Shown in pieces: positions 7,516 to 16,447 of a stretch of 21,654 bases of DNA. The position numbers and the translations under genes were made by a program. Below the pieces are notes generated by a model. That model was not told where the DNA came from. It saw only the letters and a program-made list of their open reading frames with translations, and searched no databases. Source of the DNA: JBHEPS01 sp046261635. Its GTDB lineage: Bacteria > Acidobacteriota > Thermoanaerobaculia > Gp7-AA8. The DNA is taken from contig JBHEOL010000058.1 of NCBI GenBank assembly GCA_046261635.1, forward strand, positions 1 through 21,654, in the 5' to 3' direction. Each line of letters begins with the position of its first letter. The stretch's first letter is position 1.

Positions 7516-8124
7516 GCGGAACGACCGCACGAAGCGACTGCTTCCGGTCGATGCATCGATCGCATACAACTCGTAGGACCACTCGTAGGTGTCGTGCGGG
7601 GATTTTCGACCGAGATCGACATAGCGAACGATCAGGAGCTCGTCCTCCACGAGATACAGCTCCCGCTCCAGGGCCGATCCCCGCAGCGCCTCGAGTCCAA
7701 AGCCGTATTTCGGGGCGACCAGAACACGCCGGCGCCGGGTATCGAAGGCCAGAAGGGGGCTTCCGCCGCTCTCGGGGAATCTGGAAACCGCTTCCACCTC
7801 CATCGACGGAACCTTCACCATCATGAGGTGGTCTTTTCCTCGATAGTTCTTCTTCCAGGTGAAGAGGCTCCTGGATTCGGGGTCCCACGCCGACTGCGAG
7901 AAGTTGAGGGAAGGGTGATCGAAGCGAATTATCCCTTCGCGCTCCGGGCCGAGCGAGCCGAACGAAGCCACGTAGTGATGATCGGCGAAGTACTGTTCCT
8001 GGTTGTTGAAGTCGGACGGTGGGCTGAAGAAGAAGATTCTGGATTCTGCTTGCGAAGCGTCCTGCCGCGCACACCCCGGACCGAGGGCAATTGCAATGAC
8101 GAGGAGGACGGCTCCCTTCTTCAT
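7513..8124 (-). CDS. Putative lipoprotein of unknown function
   Basis: A 203-residue protein starting MKKGAVLLVIAIALGPGC. The lipoprotein-like signal has Cys19, although Pro at -2 makes the lipobox imperfect. I do not recognise the family. The mature part alternates strand-like and turn segments (SAWDPESRSLFTW, LLAFDTRRRRVLVA, YELYAIDASTGSS), which recall beta-propeller blades, but the length would allow only three or four. The start at 8124 places the signal peptide at the N-terminus; frame extension upstream to 8289 runs into the terminator of the next gene. There is no Shine-Dalgarno sequence, but TACCAT lies 6 bases upstream of the ATG. The stop TAG is the first triplet of repeat copy A on this strand. 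Confidence 0.7.
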   Translation of the reverse strand: MKKGAVLLVIAIALGPGCARQDASQAESRIFFFSPPSDFNNQEQYFADHHYVASFGSLGPEREGIIRFDHPSLNFSQSAWDPESRSLFTWKKNYRGKDHLMMVKVPSMEVEAVSRFPESGGSPLLAFDTRRRRVLVAPKYGFGLEALRGSALERELYLVEDELLIVRYVDLGRKSPHDTYEWSYELYAIDASTGSSRFVRSFR

Positions 8125-8130
8125 GAGCCC

Positions 8131-8136
8131 ATGGTA
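8131..8136 (-). promoter_or_regulatory. Possible -10 element of a leaderless transcript (lipoprotein gene)
   Basis: TACCAT on the minus strand, 4 of 6 to consensus, ends 6 bases before the ATG at 8124, which has no ribosome-binding site. No convincing -35 is seen. Confidence 0.25.
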
Positions 8137-8266
8137 GCGCAGCGAGTCGCCGATTCGAGGTGGCTGACGCCGGCAGGAAATGAGGAGAGTCGGGCTTCGA
8201 CCTGCCGATGAGAAAGGAAGGGGATGTTCGTCCATCGGAGACTCGCCTCGAGTCTGCGGACGGGGC

Positions 8267-8302
8267 GAAAACGAAAAACGCCCCGCCATGCACGGCGGGG
8301 CG
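8267..8302 (-). terminator. Rho-independent terminator after the GlsB/YeaQ gene
   Basis: On the minus strand CGCCCCGCC (plus 8294-8302) pairs perfectly with GGCGGGGCG (plus 8279-8287) around GTGCAT. TTTTTCGTTTTC follows (plus 8267-8278). It ends 18 bases after the stop codon and separates this gene from the lipoprotein gene. Confidence 0.9.
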
Positions 8303-8320
8303 CGTTTCGATTGGTGAGCG

Positions 8321-8572
8321 TCAGACCCGCTTGCGGCCGACGACCATCCGGTAGATCAGCAGGAGCAGCATCGCGCCGAGAACCGCGCCGATCCAGCCGG
8401 CCGTCTGGCTCTCCGTTCCGAAGAACATCTGCCCGAGGAATCCGCCGACGAAAGAACCCGCGATTCCAAGCAGGATCGTCACGATCCAACCACCAGGATC
8501 ATTCCCCGGCATGAGGAGCTTGGCGATTGCGCCGACGATCAGACCGAAGATGATCCATCCGAGAATACCCAT
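8321..8572 (-). CDS. GlsB/YeaQ/YmgE-family small membrane protein (transglycosylase-associated)
   Basis: An 83-residue protein made of three hydrophobic, glycine-rich helices. It starts MGILGWIIFGLIVGAIAKLL, followed by the hallmark MPGNDPGGW loop, a Gly-zipper helix (LLGIAGSFVGGFLG) and a C-terminal helix ending in RKRV. This is the transglycosylase-associated family (GlsB/YeaQ/YmgE), often stress-induced and of uncertain molecular function. The start at 8572 has GGAGGG at good spacing (plus strand CCCTCC near 8580). It is monocistronic, bounded downstream by the terminator at 8267-8302 and divergent from the efflux operon. Confidence 0.93.
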   Translation of the reverse strand: MGILGWIIFGLIVGAIAKLLMPGNDPGGWIVTILLGIAGSFVGGFLGQMFFGTESQTAGWIGAVLGAMLLLLIYRMVVGRKRV

Positions 8573-8768
8573 GTTCGTCCCTCCATTCGGCGGGGTCGTA
8601 GTTCCGCCGCTGCCCTGAAAAGGCAACCTCGGTGCCAGATTCATCAGCAGGGGAGCCGGAACCGGGCTCGACCGGCAGCGCGGCATGCGTTTTCCGGAAT
8701 GAAACCCCACCCCCTGCTCCGCGTATCTTCCCTTGAAACGAGCTCGTAGCACGGAAGGGGAGTTCCTC

Positions 8769-9977
8769 ATGAGTGTGGAGGCATCGATGGGCCAGCCAGT
8801 CGACCGAAAGAAGCTGCGGTACGTCGCGATCGCGGCGCTCGCCATGTTGATCGCGATTGCGAGCCTGCTGGTGATGCGAAGCCAGGCGGGGGGAGCCTCG
8901 GACAAGGGCTCGGACCCGGCATCCTCCGACGCCGCCGGGAAAAAGAACGCGGCGGCCGCGCCGGTCGCGGCGGAGAAGAATGGAAAGAACGGAAAAGACG
9001 GCGAGAAGGAAAAAGCCCCGGTGCCGGTGAGCGTCATGGCTTCGGCCGTGGCCCCGATCTCGGCCTACATCAGCTCGACGGCGAATCTGGTGGCGGAGAA
9101 CGAAGTCGAGGTGCTCTCCGAAGCCGAGGGACGCGTGGCCTCCCTGCTCGTGGAGGAAGGGGTTTCGGTTCGAAAGGGACAGCCGCTGGTTCAGCTGGTC
9201 CGCGGTGACGCCGAGATGCTGGAAGCGAAAGCGCGCGTGCGCGCCGGGAATGCCCGGGTCGCTCACGACAGGGCAAGCGAGATGTTCGCCAAGGGGCTGG
9301 TGAGCCAGGGCGACTACGAAAAGACGGCGATGGAGAGAGAAGTCGCGGATCAGGAGCTGGCCGAGGCGCAGTGGCGGCTGAGCAAGACGACGATCCGGGC
9401 GCCGTTCGACGGCGTGATCACGCGCCGCGATGTGAGTCTCGGCAAGCACGTCCGGCCCGGCGAGGCTCTGTTCACGGTGACCGATTTCGATCCTCTCGTC
9501 GCGCGGATTTACCTCGCCGAGAAGGACGTCATGGGGCTGCGGGAAGGGCAGACGGTCCGCCTGACCATGCGCGCTGGTGAAGGGGTGAGTTTCCCCGCGC
9601 GGATCCGCCAGATCAGCCCGGTCGTCGATACGTCGACGGGAACGGTGAAGGTGACGGTCGAAGCGGGCGAGTACCCGGCGAGCGTTCGCCCGGGCGCGTT
9701 CGTGGCCGTGGATATCGTGAAGCAGACGCGCGAGAGCGCGCTCGTGGTGCCGAAAGAAGCCGTGCTGCGCGAGCTCCAGGAATCGCATGTGTTCATCGCG
9801 CTCGCGGGAGTGGCGAAGAGGCGTCCCGTCACCCTCGGGCTCGAAGAGGGGGGCAGGGTCGAGATCCTCACCGGTCTTCGCCCCGGGGAGAGCGTGATCG
9901 TGGCCGGGCAGGGAGGGCTGAAGGACGGCTCTCCGATCCGGGTGATCGAATCTCCCGTGAAGGTCGCTTCCAGGTAA
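8769..9977 (+). CDS. RND efflux periplasmic adaptor (membrane fusion protein)
   Basis: A 402-residue adaptor linking an inner-membrane RND pump to an outer-membrane channel. Residues 18-37 form one N-terminal membrane helix (not a lipoprotein signal). A low-complexity Ala/Lys/Gly linker spans about 41-84. Then come the first lipoyl half (EVEVLSEAEGRVASLLVEEG), a short alpha-hairpin (about 148-206), the second lipoyl half (TIRAPFDGVITRRDVSLGK), a beta-barrel and the membrane-proximal domain (ending near KDGSPIRVIE). The start at 8769 follows GGAAGGGGAG; an in-frame TTG at 8733 lacks a ribosome site. It is the first gene of the operon, 42 bases before the first pump. The leader contains the palindrome ACGAGCTCGT (8738-8747), the only operator-like feature seen. 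Confidence 0.93.
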   Translation: MSVEASMGQPVDRKKLRYVAIAALAMLIAIASLLVMRSQAGGASDKGSDPASSDAAGKKNAAAAPVAAEKNGKNGKDGEKEKAPVPVSVMASAVAPISAYISSTANLVAENEVEVLSEAEGRVASLLVEEGVSVRKGQPLVQLVRGDAEMLEAKARVRAGNARVAHDRASEMFAKGLVSQGDYEKTAMEREVADQELAEAQWRLSKTTIRAPFDGVITRRDVSLGKHVRPGEALFTVTDFDPLVARIYLAEKDVMGLREGQTVRLTMRAGEGVSFPARIRQISPVVDTSTGTVKVTVEAGEYPASVRPGAFVAVDIVKQTRESALVVPKEAVLRELQESHVFIALAGVAKRRPVTLGLEEGGRVEILTGLRPGESVIVAGQGGLKDGSPIRVIESPVKVASR

Positions 9978-10019
9978 ACAGTTTCAACCCATCAATCCGG
10001 CTGAACAGGAGCGCGAAGG

Positions 10020-13000
10020 ATGCGTCTGGTCGAATTCTCACTCAAGCGGCGCGTCACGGTCTCGATGTGCGCGGTCGCGCTCGTGATCTTCGGGATCGTG
10101 TCGTTCACGCGTCTTCCGATGAATCTCCTGCCGGAGATTTCGTATCCGAGTCTCACGGTGGAGACGCGTTTCCCCGGCGCCGCACCGAACGAGGTCGAAG
10201 CGCTGGTCACGCGGCAGATCGAAGAGGTCGTGGGCATCGTCAGCGGCGTGCAGCGGATGACCTCGGCCTCGAGACCGGGGCTCTCGCAGGTGACGTTGGA
10301 GTTCGACTGGGGCCGCAACATGAACTTCGCCTCGCTCGACGTCCGGCAGAAACTCGAGCTGCTGACTCTTCCTCGCGAATCGGACAAGCCGATCATTCTC
10401 CGATTCGACCCGGCCAACGATCCGTTCATGCGCCTGTACGTCGCCGGAGGGTCGAACCTCTATCAGCTCCGCTATGTAGCGGAGGAAGTCCTCAAGAAGG
10501 ATCTCGAATCGACGGAAGGGCTGGCGGCGATCAAGGTCAACGGTGGCTTCGAGGAGGAGATCGAAGTTCGGGTCGATGAAGGGAAGCTCGCGCTGCTCGG
10601 GATTCCGATCTCCGAGGTGAGCCAGAGGCTGCAGAGGGAAAACGTCAACCAGGCGGGAGGAAGCCTCTACGAAGAGGAAGCGCGTTACCTGGTCCGCTCG
10701 CGGAACGAGTTCGAGAATCTGGCCGACATCATGGAGACGGTTCTCGTGACCCGCGACGGTCGCAGCGTCCTGATGTCCGATGTGGCGCAGATCGTCCGGG
10801 GACACAAGAAACGCGACGTCATCAGCCGGTTTGGAGGGCAGGAGGCGGTCGAGCTGGCTCTGTACAAGGAAGGTGACGCGAATATCGTGAGCGTCGCCCG
10901 GGCCGTGCGCGCGCGGATCGAACGGGTGAAGGGCGAGCTTCCCGAAGGGGTGGAGCTGGTGACCGGTGTCGACCAGTCGCGCTTCATCCAGGCCTCGGTC
11001 GACGAAGTCCTGACCAACGCCGCGCTCGGCGGTCTGATCGCCATCGTCGTCCTTCTCTTTTTCCTGAAAGACCTCCGCTCGACGATCATCATCGGCGTTT
11101 CGATCCCGATCTCGGTGATCGCGACGTTCTTCCTCATGTATCGGACCGGAACGACGCTGAACATCATGTCGCTCGGAGGGCTCGCGCTCGGCGTGGGCAT
11201 GCTGGTCGACAATGCCATCGTCGTCCTCGAGGCGATCTTCAAGCGAAAAGAGAGGGGTGAGGGGGCGATGGAGTCGGCCCGCGACGGCGCCAGCGAGGTG
11301 GGCATGGCCGTCATCGCATCCACCCTCACGACGATCGCGGTCTTTCTCCCGGTGGTCTTCCTCGAGGGGATCGCGGCCCAGCTGTTCCGCGATCAGGCGC
11401 TGACGGTCTCATTCTCGCTTCTCGCTTCCCTCGCTGTCGCGCTGACTCTGATCCCGATGATGGCTGCGATCGCCAGCGGCGCCCTTCGCCGGAAGGAAAC
11501 GGCGGAGGAGGCTCCGCAGGGAGGAAAGGTCCGCCGCGCGCTCCGGGCCGCATTCACGACTGGCCCGGCAGTGCTTCTCCAATGGCTCCGGATCGCTCTG
11601 GGGGCGGTCTACCGGGCGATCGTTCTGCTGGTGCGACCTCTGTCTCGAATGTTCGATCGGGCGCTCGGCGCGCTGTTGGCCGTCTATCCCGGCATTCTGC
11701 GCCGCGCCCTGGCCGCGCGGTGGGGGGTGATCGGAGTCGTCGCACTGCTGTTCGCGATCTCGCTCGCTCTGGTCCCGAGGCTCGGCATCGATCTGATCCC
11801 CTCGTTCACGCAGGGAGAGTTCATGTTCCGGGTCGAGCTGACCGAGGGAACGCCGATTGAGGTCACGGACCGCTACGTGAACGCCATCGGCTCGGCGCTG
11901 GAGGGGATGGTGGGCGTCCAGAGCTGGTCGACGATCGCCGGAGGGGCGGGGCTGTCGCTTTCGAACACGGGAACCGAGGGAGAGAACAGCGCGCGGATCT
12001 CCGTTCAGATGGCTCCCGGCTCGACACCCGAGCAGGAAGCGGCCGCCATCGGAGCCATCCGGACCCGCCTGGAGCAGTCGGAGGAGGCGAAGTTCGAGTT
12101 CGAGCGGCCGACGTACTTCACGTTCCGGACGCCGATCGAGGTGGAAGTCTATGGAGACGACCTCGATCAGGTTCACACTTCGGCCCAGGCGGTCGCTGCG
12201 GGGCTCGGCGGGATACCGGGACTCGTGGACGTACGTTCGTCCTCCGAGCTCGGCAACCCGGAGCTGCAGGTCCGGTTCGACCGCGATCAGCTCGCGGGCC
12301 TCGGGCTCGATCTGTTCCAGGTCGCATCGACGATCCGCAGCAAGGTGCAGGGGGAGGTCGCGACTCGATTCATGCAGGGTGACCGCGAGATCGACGTCCT
12401 CGTACGTTCGGTCGAAGTCGGCAGCGCAAGTGTCGAGGATGTCCGCGACATGATCATCGCGCAGCGCGACGGGCGTCCCATCCATCTCAAGTCGGTCGCC
12501 AGCATCGAGCTGACGAGCGGACCGAGCGAGATCCGGCGCATCGGGCAGAAGCGGGCGGCGGTCGTCTCGGGAAGCCTCGAAGGTCGTGACATGGGCGCGG
12601 TGGCCGCGGATGTGCGGACGGTCTTGGCGGGGCTCGATGTTCTTCCGGGCGTGACGGCGAGTCTGTCGGGCCAGGAAGAGGAGATGCGGCGCTCGATGAG
12701 ATCGCTGATCCTGGCGATGGCTCTGGCGATTTTCCTCGTCTACCTCGTGATGGCCTCGCAGTTCGAGTCGCTCGTCCATCCGTTCGTCATCATCTTCACA
12801 CTCCCGCTCGGCCTGATCGGGGTGGTTCTCGCCCTGCTGGTCACGGGGAGGTCGATCTCGATCGTGGCGATGATCGGCATCGTCATGCTCGCCGGAATCG
12901 TCGTGAACAACGGGATCGTCCTGATCGACGCGGTGAATCAGCTGCGAAAAAAGGGGAGTCCGCGCCGCGAGGCGCTCGTCGAGGCGGGGCTGGCGCGCAT

Positions 13001-13283
13001 TCGCCCGATTCTGATGACCTCCCTGACGACGATCCTGGGACTGCTGCCGATGGCGCTCGGCTTCGGCGAGGGAGCGGAGCTGAGGGCGCCCCTGGCGATC
13101 ACCGTCATCGGAGGGCTTTCCTTCGCGACCGCGCTGACGCTGATCATCATTCCACTGGTGTACGACCTCGTCGATCGCGGTGAGGATGCTCCCGAGACGG
13201 AACGCGAAGCCGTGCGGGCCGGCGCTCCGGCGCCCGGTTCTGCCGCGGTCGGAATGGCGAGGGGCACCGAGGTGATCGGGTGA
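10020..13283 (+). CDS. RND efflux pump inner-membrane subunit 1 (AcrB/MdtB-like)
   Basis: A 1087-residue proton-driven exporter with the RND duplicated fold. TM1 follows MRLVEFSLKRRVTVSM, a large periplasmic loop comes next, TM2-6 start near LGGLIAIVVLLFFLKDLRS, then a second periplasmic loop and TM8-12. TM4 reads LGVGMLVDNAIVVLEAI: Asp397 aligns with AcrB Asp407, but the next acidic residue is Asn398. TM10 reads GIVVNNGIVLIDAVN, with Asn963 where AcrB has Lys940. The cytoplasmic region between TM6 and TM7 (about residues 485-565) is long and contains extra hydrophobic helices. Start ATG with AGGAG about 9 bases upstream. The stop overlaps the start of the second pump gene. Substrate is unknown; drugs or envelope lipids are both possible for this class. 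Confidence 0.95.
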   Translation: MRLVEFSLKRRVTVSMCAVALVIFGIVSFTRLPMNLLPEISYPSLTVETRFPGAAPNEVEALVTRQIEEVVGIVSGVQRMTSASRPGLSQVTLEFDWGRNMNFASLDVRQKLELLTLPRESDKPIILRFDPANDPFMRLYVAGGSNLYQLRYVAEEVLKKDLESTEGLAAIKVNGGFEEEIEVRVDEGKLALLGIPISEVSQRLQRENVNQAGGSLYEEEARYLVRSRNEFENLADIMETVLVTRDGRSVLMSDVAQIVRGHKKRDVISRFGGQEAVELALYKEGDANIVSVARAVRARIERVKGELPEGVELVTGVDQSRFIQASVDEVLTNAALGGLIAIVVLLFFLKDLRSTIIIGVSIPISVIATFFLMYRTGTTLNIMSLGGLALGVGMLVDNAIVVLEAIFKRKERGEGAMESARDGASEVGMAVIASTLTTIAVFLPVVFLEGIAAQLFRDQALTVSFSLLASLAVALTLIPMMAAIASGALRRKETAEEAPQGGKVRRALRAAFTTGPAVLLQWLRIALGAVYRAIVLLVRPLSRMFDRALGALLAVYPGILRRALAARWGVIGVVALLFAISLALVPRLGIDLIPSFTQGEFMFRVELTEGTPIEVTDRYVNAIGSALEGMVGVQSWSTIAGGAGLSLSNTGTEGENSARISVQMAPGSTPEQEAAAIGAIRTRLEQSEEAKFEFERPTYFTFRTPIEVEVYGDDLDQVHTSAQAVAAGLGGIPGLVDVRSSSELGNPELQVRFDRDQLAGLGLDLFQVASTIRSKVQGEVATRFMQGDREIDVLVRSVEVGSASVEDVRDMIIAQRDGRPIHLKSVASIELTSGPSEIRRIGQKRAAVVSGSLEGRDMGAVAADVRTVLAGLDVLPGVTASLSGQEEEMRRSMRSLILAMALAIFLVYLVMASQFESLVHPFVIIFTLPLGLIGVVLALLVTGRSISIVAMIGIVMLAGIVVNNGIVLIDAVNQLRKKGSPRREALVEAGLARIRPILMTSLTTILGLLPMALGFGEGAELRAPLAITVIGGLSFATALTLIIIPLVYDLVDRGEDAPETEREAVRAGAPAPGSAAVGMARGTEVIG

Positions 13284-16200
13284 GCATCCCGACTCTCGCG
13301 GTCCGGCGACCGGTCACGACGATCATGGTGCTGCTCAGCGTCATGGTCGTCGGAGCGATCGCGATCAGCCGGATGCCTCTCGCGTTCCTTCCCGAGGTCG
13401 ACGCTCCGTTCATCGGAATCCGGATCATGTATCCGAACTCGAATCCGAGCCAGATCGAGCGTGAGATCGTCAAGCCTGTCGAGGAGCTCCTGGCGACGCT
13501 CCCGAGCGTGAAGAAGCTTCGGTCGACCGCCACCGCCGACACGGCCGAGTTCCAGATGGAGTTCGACTGGGGGCTCGATCTCGACATCGTCCGGATGCTG
13601 GTGAGCGAGAAGATGGACCAGATCCGACCCTCGCTTCCGAGTGGTATCGGAGAGATCTTCATCTATTCATTCAATACGAACGACATTCCAGTGATCGAGG
13701 CGCGGATTGCGGCGGAAGGGGTCGATCTGTCGCAGAATTACGACCTGATCGAGGCGAGGGTCCTGAACCGGCTGCGGAGAGTTCCGGGCGTGGCCCGGGT
13801 CGATCTGAACGGCGTGGCTCCTCCCGAGATCTATATCGACCTTCTGCTGGACAGGGTCAAGGCGCACAACGTCGACCTCGGGGCGCTGATCGGCAGGCTG
13901 CAGGGCGCGTCCTCCAACATGGTTCTCGGGCAGGTGGACGAGGACGGGATGCGCTACAGCGTCCGCGCGGTCGGCGCATTCGACTCGGTGGAGTCGATCC
14001 GGGACATGGTGATCGACCAGCGAGGCCTCCGGATCTCCGACATCGCGGAGGTGAGCTATGTAGAGCCTCCGCTCGAATTCGGCCGCCACCTCGATGGCCA
14101 GTATGCCGTCGCTCTGCTCGTGTTCAAGGAATCGACTGCCAACACGGTCGACGTCGTGCGGGCCGCGATGAAGGTGATCAACGAGGAGATCGCCAGTGAT
14201 CCGCTCCTGAAGGGGATCAAGCTGTTCACATGGGACGACCAGGCGGATCAGATCGTCGGCGGTCTCGAAGGGCTTCTGCAGTCCGGCCTCATCGGCGGCC
14301 TTCTCGCAATTGCCGTCCTCTACTTTTTCCTGCGGCGCCTGACCTCGACCCTGATCGTCTCGCTCTCGATCCCGTTCTCCATCATCGCCGCTTGCGGTGT
14401 GATGTATTTCGCCGGAAGGTCGCTCAACATTCTCTCGATGATGGGGCTGATGCTCGGCGTCGGGATGCTCGTGGACAACGCCATCGTGGTTCTCGAGTCG
14501 ATCGACCGGCGCCAGCGCGAGGAGCCTGATGTCCGAAAAGCTGCGATGGACGGCGCCGGTTCGGTGGCAGTCGCGGTCATCGCGTCGACGGTCACGTCCC
14601 TCATCGTATTTCTCCCGCTCATCGTGGGCGGCAAGAGCGAGCTGACGGTGTGGCTCGGCGAGGTCGGAATCGCGATCTCCCTGGCGCTTGTCTGCTCGTT
14701 GTTCGCCTCACTGACGATGATCCCGCTCATGTCGGCGCACTTTCTGAAGCAACGCCAGGCGAAGCCGAATCGGCTCATCACGGCCCTCGAGGATCGCTAC
14801 GTCACCGTGCTCCGATGGATCCTGCACCATCGGATATGGACCTTCGTCGGAATCATCGTCCTGCTCGCGCTCACCGTCGCACCCTTCGCTCTGAAGTTCG
14901 TCGAGGCGGGAATGTTCACCGCCACGGTCAACAAGCGGGTACGGCTCGCGTACGATTTCAAGGACTTCGCCTACAAATCCGACGCGGAGAAGGCGGTCAA
15001 CACGATCGAGGCGTTTCTCACCGAGAATCGCGAGGATCTGCTCGTGGGCGGCATCTACAGCTTCTACACCGAAAACGAGGCCTCGACCTGGATTACGCTG
15101 GCCCGCAAGGGAATGAGCGACGACCAGGTGAAGGAATTGCGGGGGAGGATCCGCGAGAAGCTCCCGGAAATCCCCGGCGTCCGCGTTTTCTTCAATGAGG
15201 ACCCGGAGGAGGGAGGAAGCTCCCGCCGGTTCGCGGTCAAATTCTTCGGCCAGGACAGCGGCGTGCTGCAGGGCCTGGCCGAGGAGGCCGAGCGGCGGCT
15301 CGAAACCCTCGAGGGAATCGAAGATCTCAACACGGGACTCAACCGCGGCCGCAACGAGATTCAGGTCGTGATCGATCGGGCGAAGGCGGCGCAGCTCGGT
15401 TTCACGGCCCAGGATCTGTCCGACATCTTCCGGTTCAGCCTCGGAGGCGTCCGCCTGAACCGGTTCAATTCGGGCAACAAGGAAGTGGAGACCTGGCTCG
15501 CCCTTCGGCCGCAGGACCGCGAGAACCTCGAAGACCTGCGGAATCTCGAGGTGCGCACCCGCGATGGACGGGCGGTTCTTCTCGGCGATGTCGCCAGCTT
15601 CGAAGTGATCCGGAAAGCAAACGCCATCCGGCGGGAGCACCGGAAGGTGCGGGTCGCCGTCACGGGAAGCTATGAAGGGGAAAAGTGGGACGAGAGGCGG
15701 AAGGAGATCGAGGGAATGATGAACGCCTTCGACCTGCCGGCCGGTTACTCGTGGAGCTGGGACGACCGCATCCTCGAGCAGGATTCGCAGGGGAAAGAGA
15801 TGGGGGTCAACTACCTGCTCGCGCTCCTGCTCGTGTACATCGTGATGGCTTCTCTGTTCGAGTCGCTCTCCCAGCCGTTCTCGATCCTGTTCTCGATCCC
15901 GTTCGCGATTCCGGGAGCCATCTGGATGCTCGCGATCACCGGGACGCCTTTCAACCTGATGGCGCAGATCGGGTTGCTGATTCTGATGGGGATCGTGGTC
16001 AACAACGGGATCGTGCTTCTCGATCACACGAATCAGCTGCGCAAACAGGGGCTTCCGCGTGAAGAGGCCGTTTTCCAGGCGGGAAGAGAGCGGCTGCGCG
16101 CGATTCTGATGACGGCTGCGACGACCATCACGGGGCTCATTCCCCTCGCCATCGGCGGCTCGAGCATGGGCGGACTCTTCTACTTTCCTCTGGCGCGAAC

Positions 16201-16378
16201 GGTGATGGGAGGGCTGATCTCCTCGACTTTCCTGACTCTGATCATCCTTCCGTACATCGACATGGGGGTCGAAGGAGCTGCGTCGTGGTTCCAGCGCGTC
16301 TGGCGGCGCTCTTCGGGAAGGCCTGCGGATGAGGCGGCCGCCGTGACGCCAGCCAGCGAAGTCCTGCCGGTTACCTGA
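13280..16378 (+). CDS. RND efflux pump inner-membrane subunit 2 (AcrB/MdtC-like)
   Basis: A 1032-residue second RND subunit whose GTG start overlaps the TGA of the first (GTGA), so translation is coupled and near-equimolar synthesis is likely. It starts MSIPTLAVRRPVTTIMVLL. TM4 has GMLVDNAIVVLES (Asp399, Asn400) and TM10 has GIVVNNGIVLLDHTNQLRKQ (Asn908, Asn909), the same proton-relay variant as its partner. Its periplasmic domains differ clearly from subunit 1, so this is not a recent tandem duplication. One adaptor with two unlike pumps recalls MdtABC, where MdtB and MdtC form a mixed trimer; whether these two co-assemble is an inference. No outer-membrane factor follows. Confidence 0.95.
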   Translation: MSIPTLAVRRPVTTIMVLLSVMVVGAIAISRMPLAFLPEVDAPFIGIRIMYPNSNPSQIEREIVKPVEELLATLPSVKKLRSTATADTAEFQMEFDWGLDLDIVRMLVSEKMDQIRPSLPSGIGEIFIYSFNTNDIPVIEARIAAEGVDLSQNYDLIEARVLNRLRRVPGVARVDLNGVAPPEIYIDLLLDRVKAHNVDLGALIGRLQGASSNMVLGQVDEDGMRYSVRAVGAFDSVESIRDMVIDQRGLRISDIAEVSYVEPPLEFGRHLDGQYAVALLVFKESTANTVDVVRAAMKVINEEIASDPLLKGIKLFTWDDQADQIVGGLEGLLQSGLIGGLLAIAVLYFFLRRLTSTLIVSLSIPFSIIAACGVMYFAGRSLNILSMMGLMLGVGMLVDNAIVVLESIDRRQREEPDVRKAAMDGAGSVAVAVIASTVTSLIVFLPLIVGGKSELTVWLGEVGIAISLALVCSLFASLTMIPLMSAHFLKQRQAKPNRLITALEDRYVTVLRWILHHRIWTFVGIIVLLALTVAPFALKFVEAGMFTATVNKRVRLAYDFKDFAYKSDAEKAVNTIEAFLTENREDLLVGGIYSFYTENEASTWITLARKGMSDDQVKELRGRIREKLPEIPGVRVFFNEDPEEGGSSRRFAVKFFGQDSGVLQGLAEEAERRLETLEGIEDLNTGLNRGRNEIQVVIDRAKAAQLGFTAQDLSDIFRFSLGGVRLNRFNSGNKEVETWLALRPQDRENLEDLRNLEVRTRDGRAVLLGDVASFEVIRKANAIRREHRKVRVAVTGSYEGEKWDERRKEIEGMMNAFDLPAGYSWSWDDRILEQDSQGKEMGVNYLLALLLVYIVMASLFESLSQPFSILFSIPFAIPGAIWMLAITGTPFNLMAQIGLLILMGIVVNNGIVLLDHTNQLRKQGLPREEAVFQAGRERLRAILMTAATTITGLIPLAIGGSSMGGLFYFPLARTVMGGLISSTFLTLIILPYIDMGVEGAASWFQRVWRRSSGRPADEAAAVTPASEVLPVT

Positions 16379-16394
16379 GCCGGGCGGAAGCAGC

Positions 16395-16447
16395 GGTCAC
16401 GCAAGGGCGTGACCGGCGACCCTGCGCCGGTGGCGCCGGCGGCGCCA
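16395..16447 (+). other. Two tandem hairpins in the leader before the PLP-enzyme gene
   Basis: First hairpin: GGTCACGC (16395-16402), AAGG loop, GCGTGACC (16407-16414), a perfect 8-bp stem without a T-tract. Second hairpin: TGGCGCC (16431-16437), GGC loop, GGCGCCA (16441-16447). The right arm of the second shares 16442-16447 with the left arm of the start-codon hairpin, so those two cannot both form fully. The first could be a weak end structure for the efflux operon. Confidence 0.6.

Noticed and set aside
8738..8747. Palindrome ACGAGCTCGT before the efflux adaptor gene
   Set aside because: It is only 10 bases with a common SacI-like core and no promoter hexamers around it, so it is mentioned but not called as an operator.
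11409..12779. Long open frame (over 450 codons) antisense to the first RND pump
   Set aside because: It mirrors the pump's codons in a GC-rich gene, is full of Arg/His/Asp with no recognisable domain, and has no ribosome site. The same applies to long antisense frames at 14708-16027 and 8499-9788.
16395..16414. GGTCACGC/GCGTGACC hairpin considered as the efflux operon terminator
   Set aside because: No T-tract follows; it is recorded as leader structure only.
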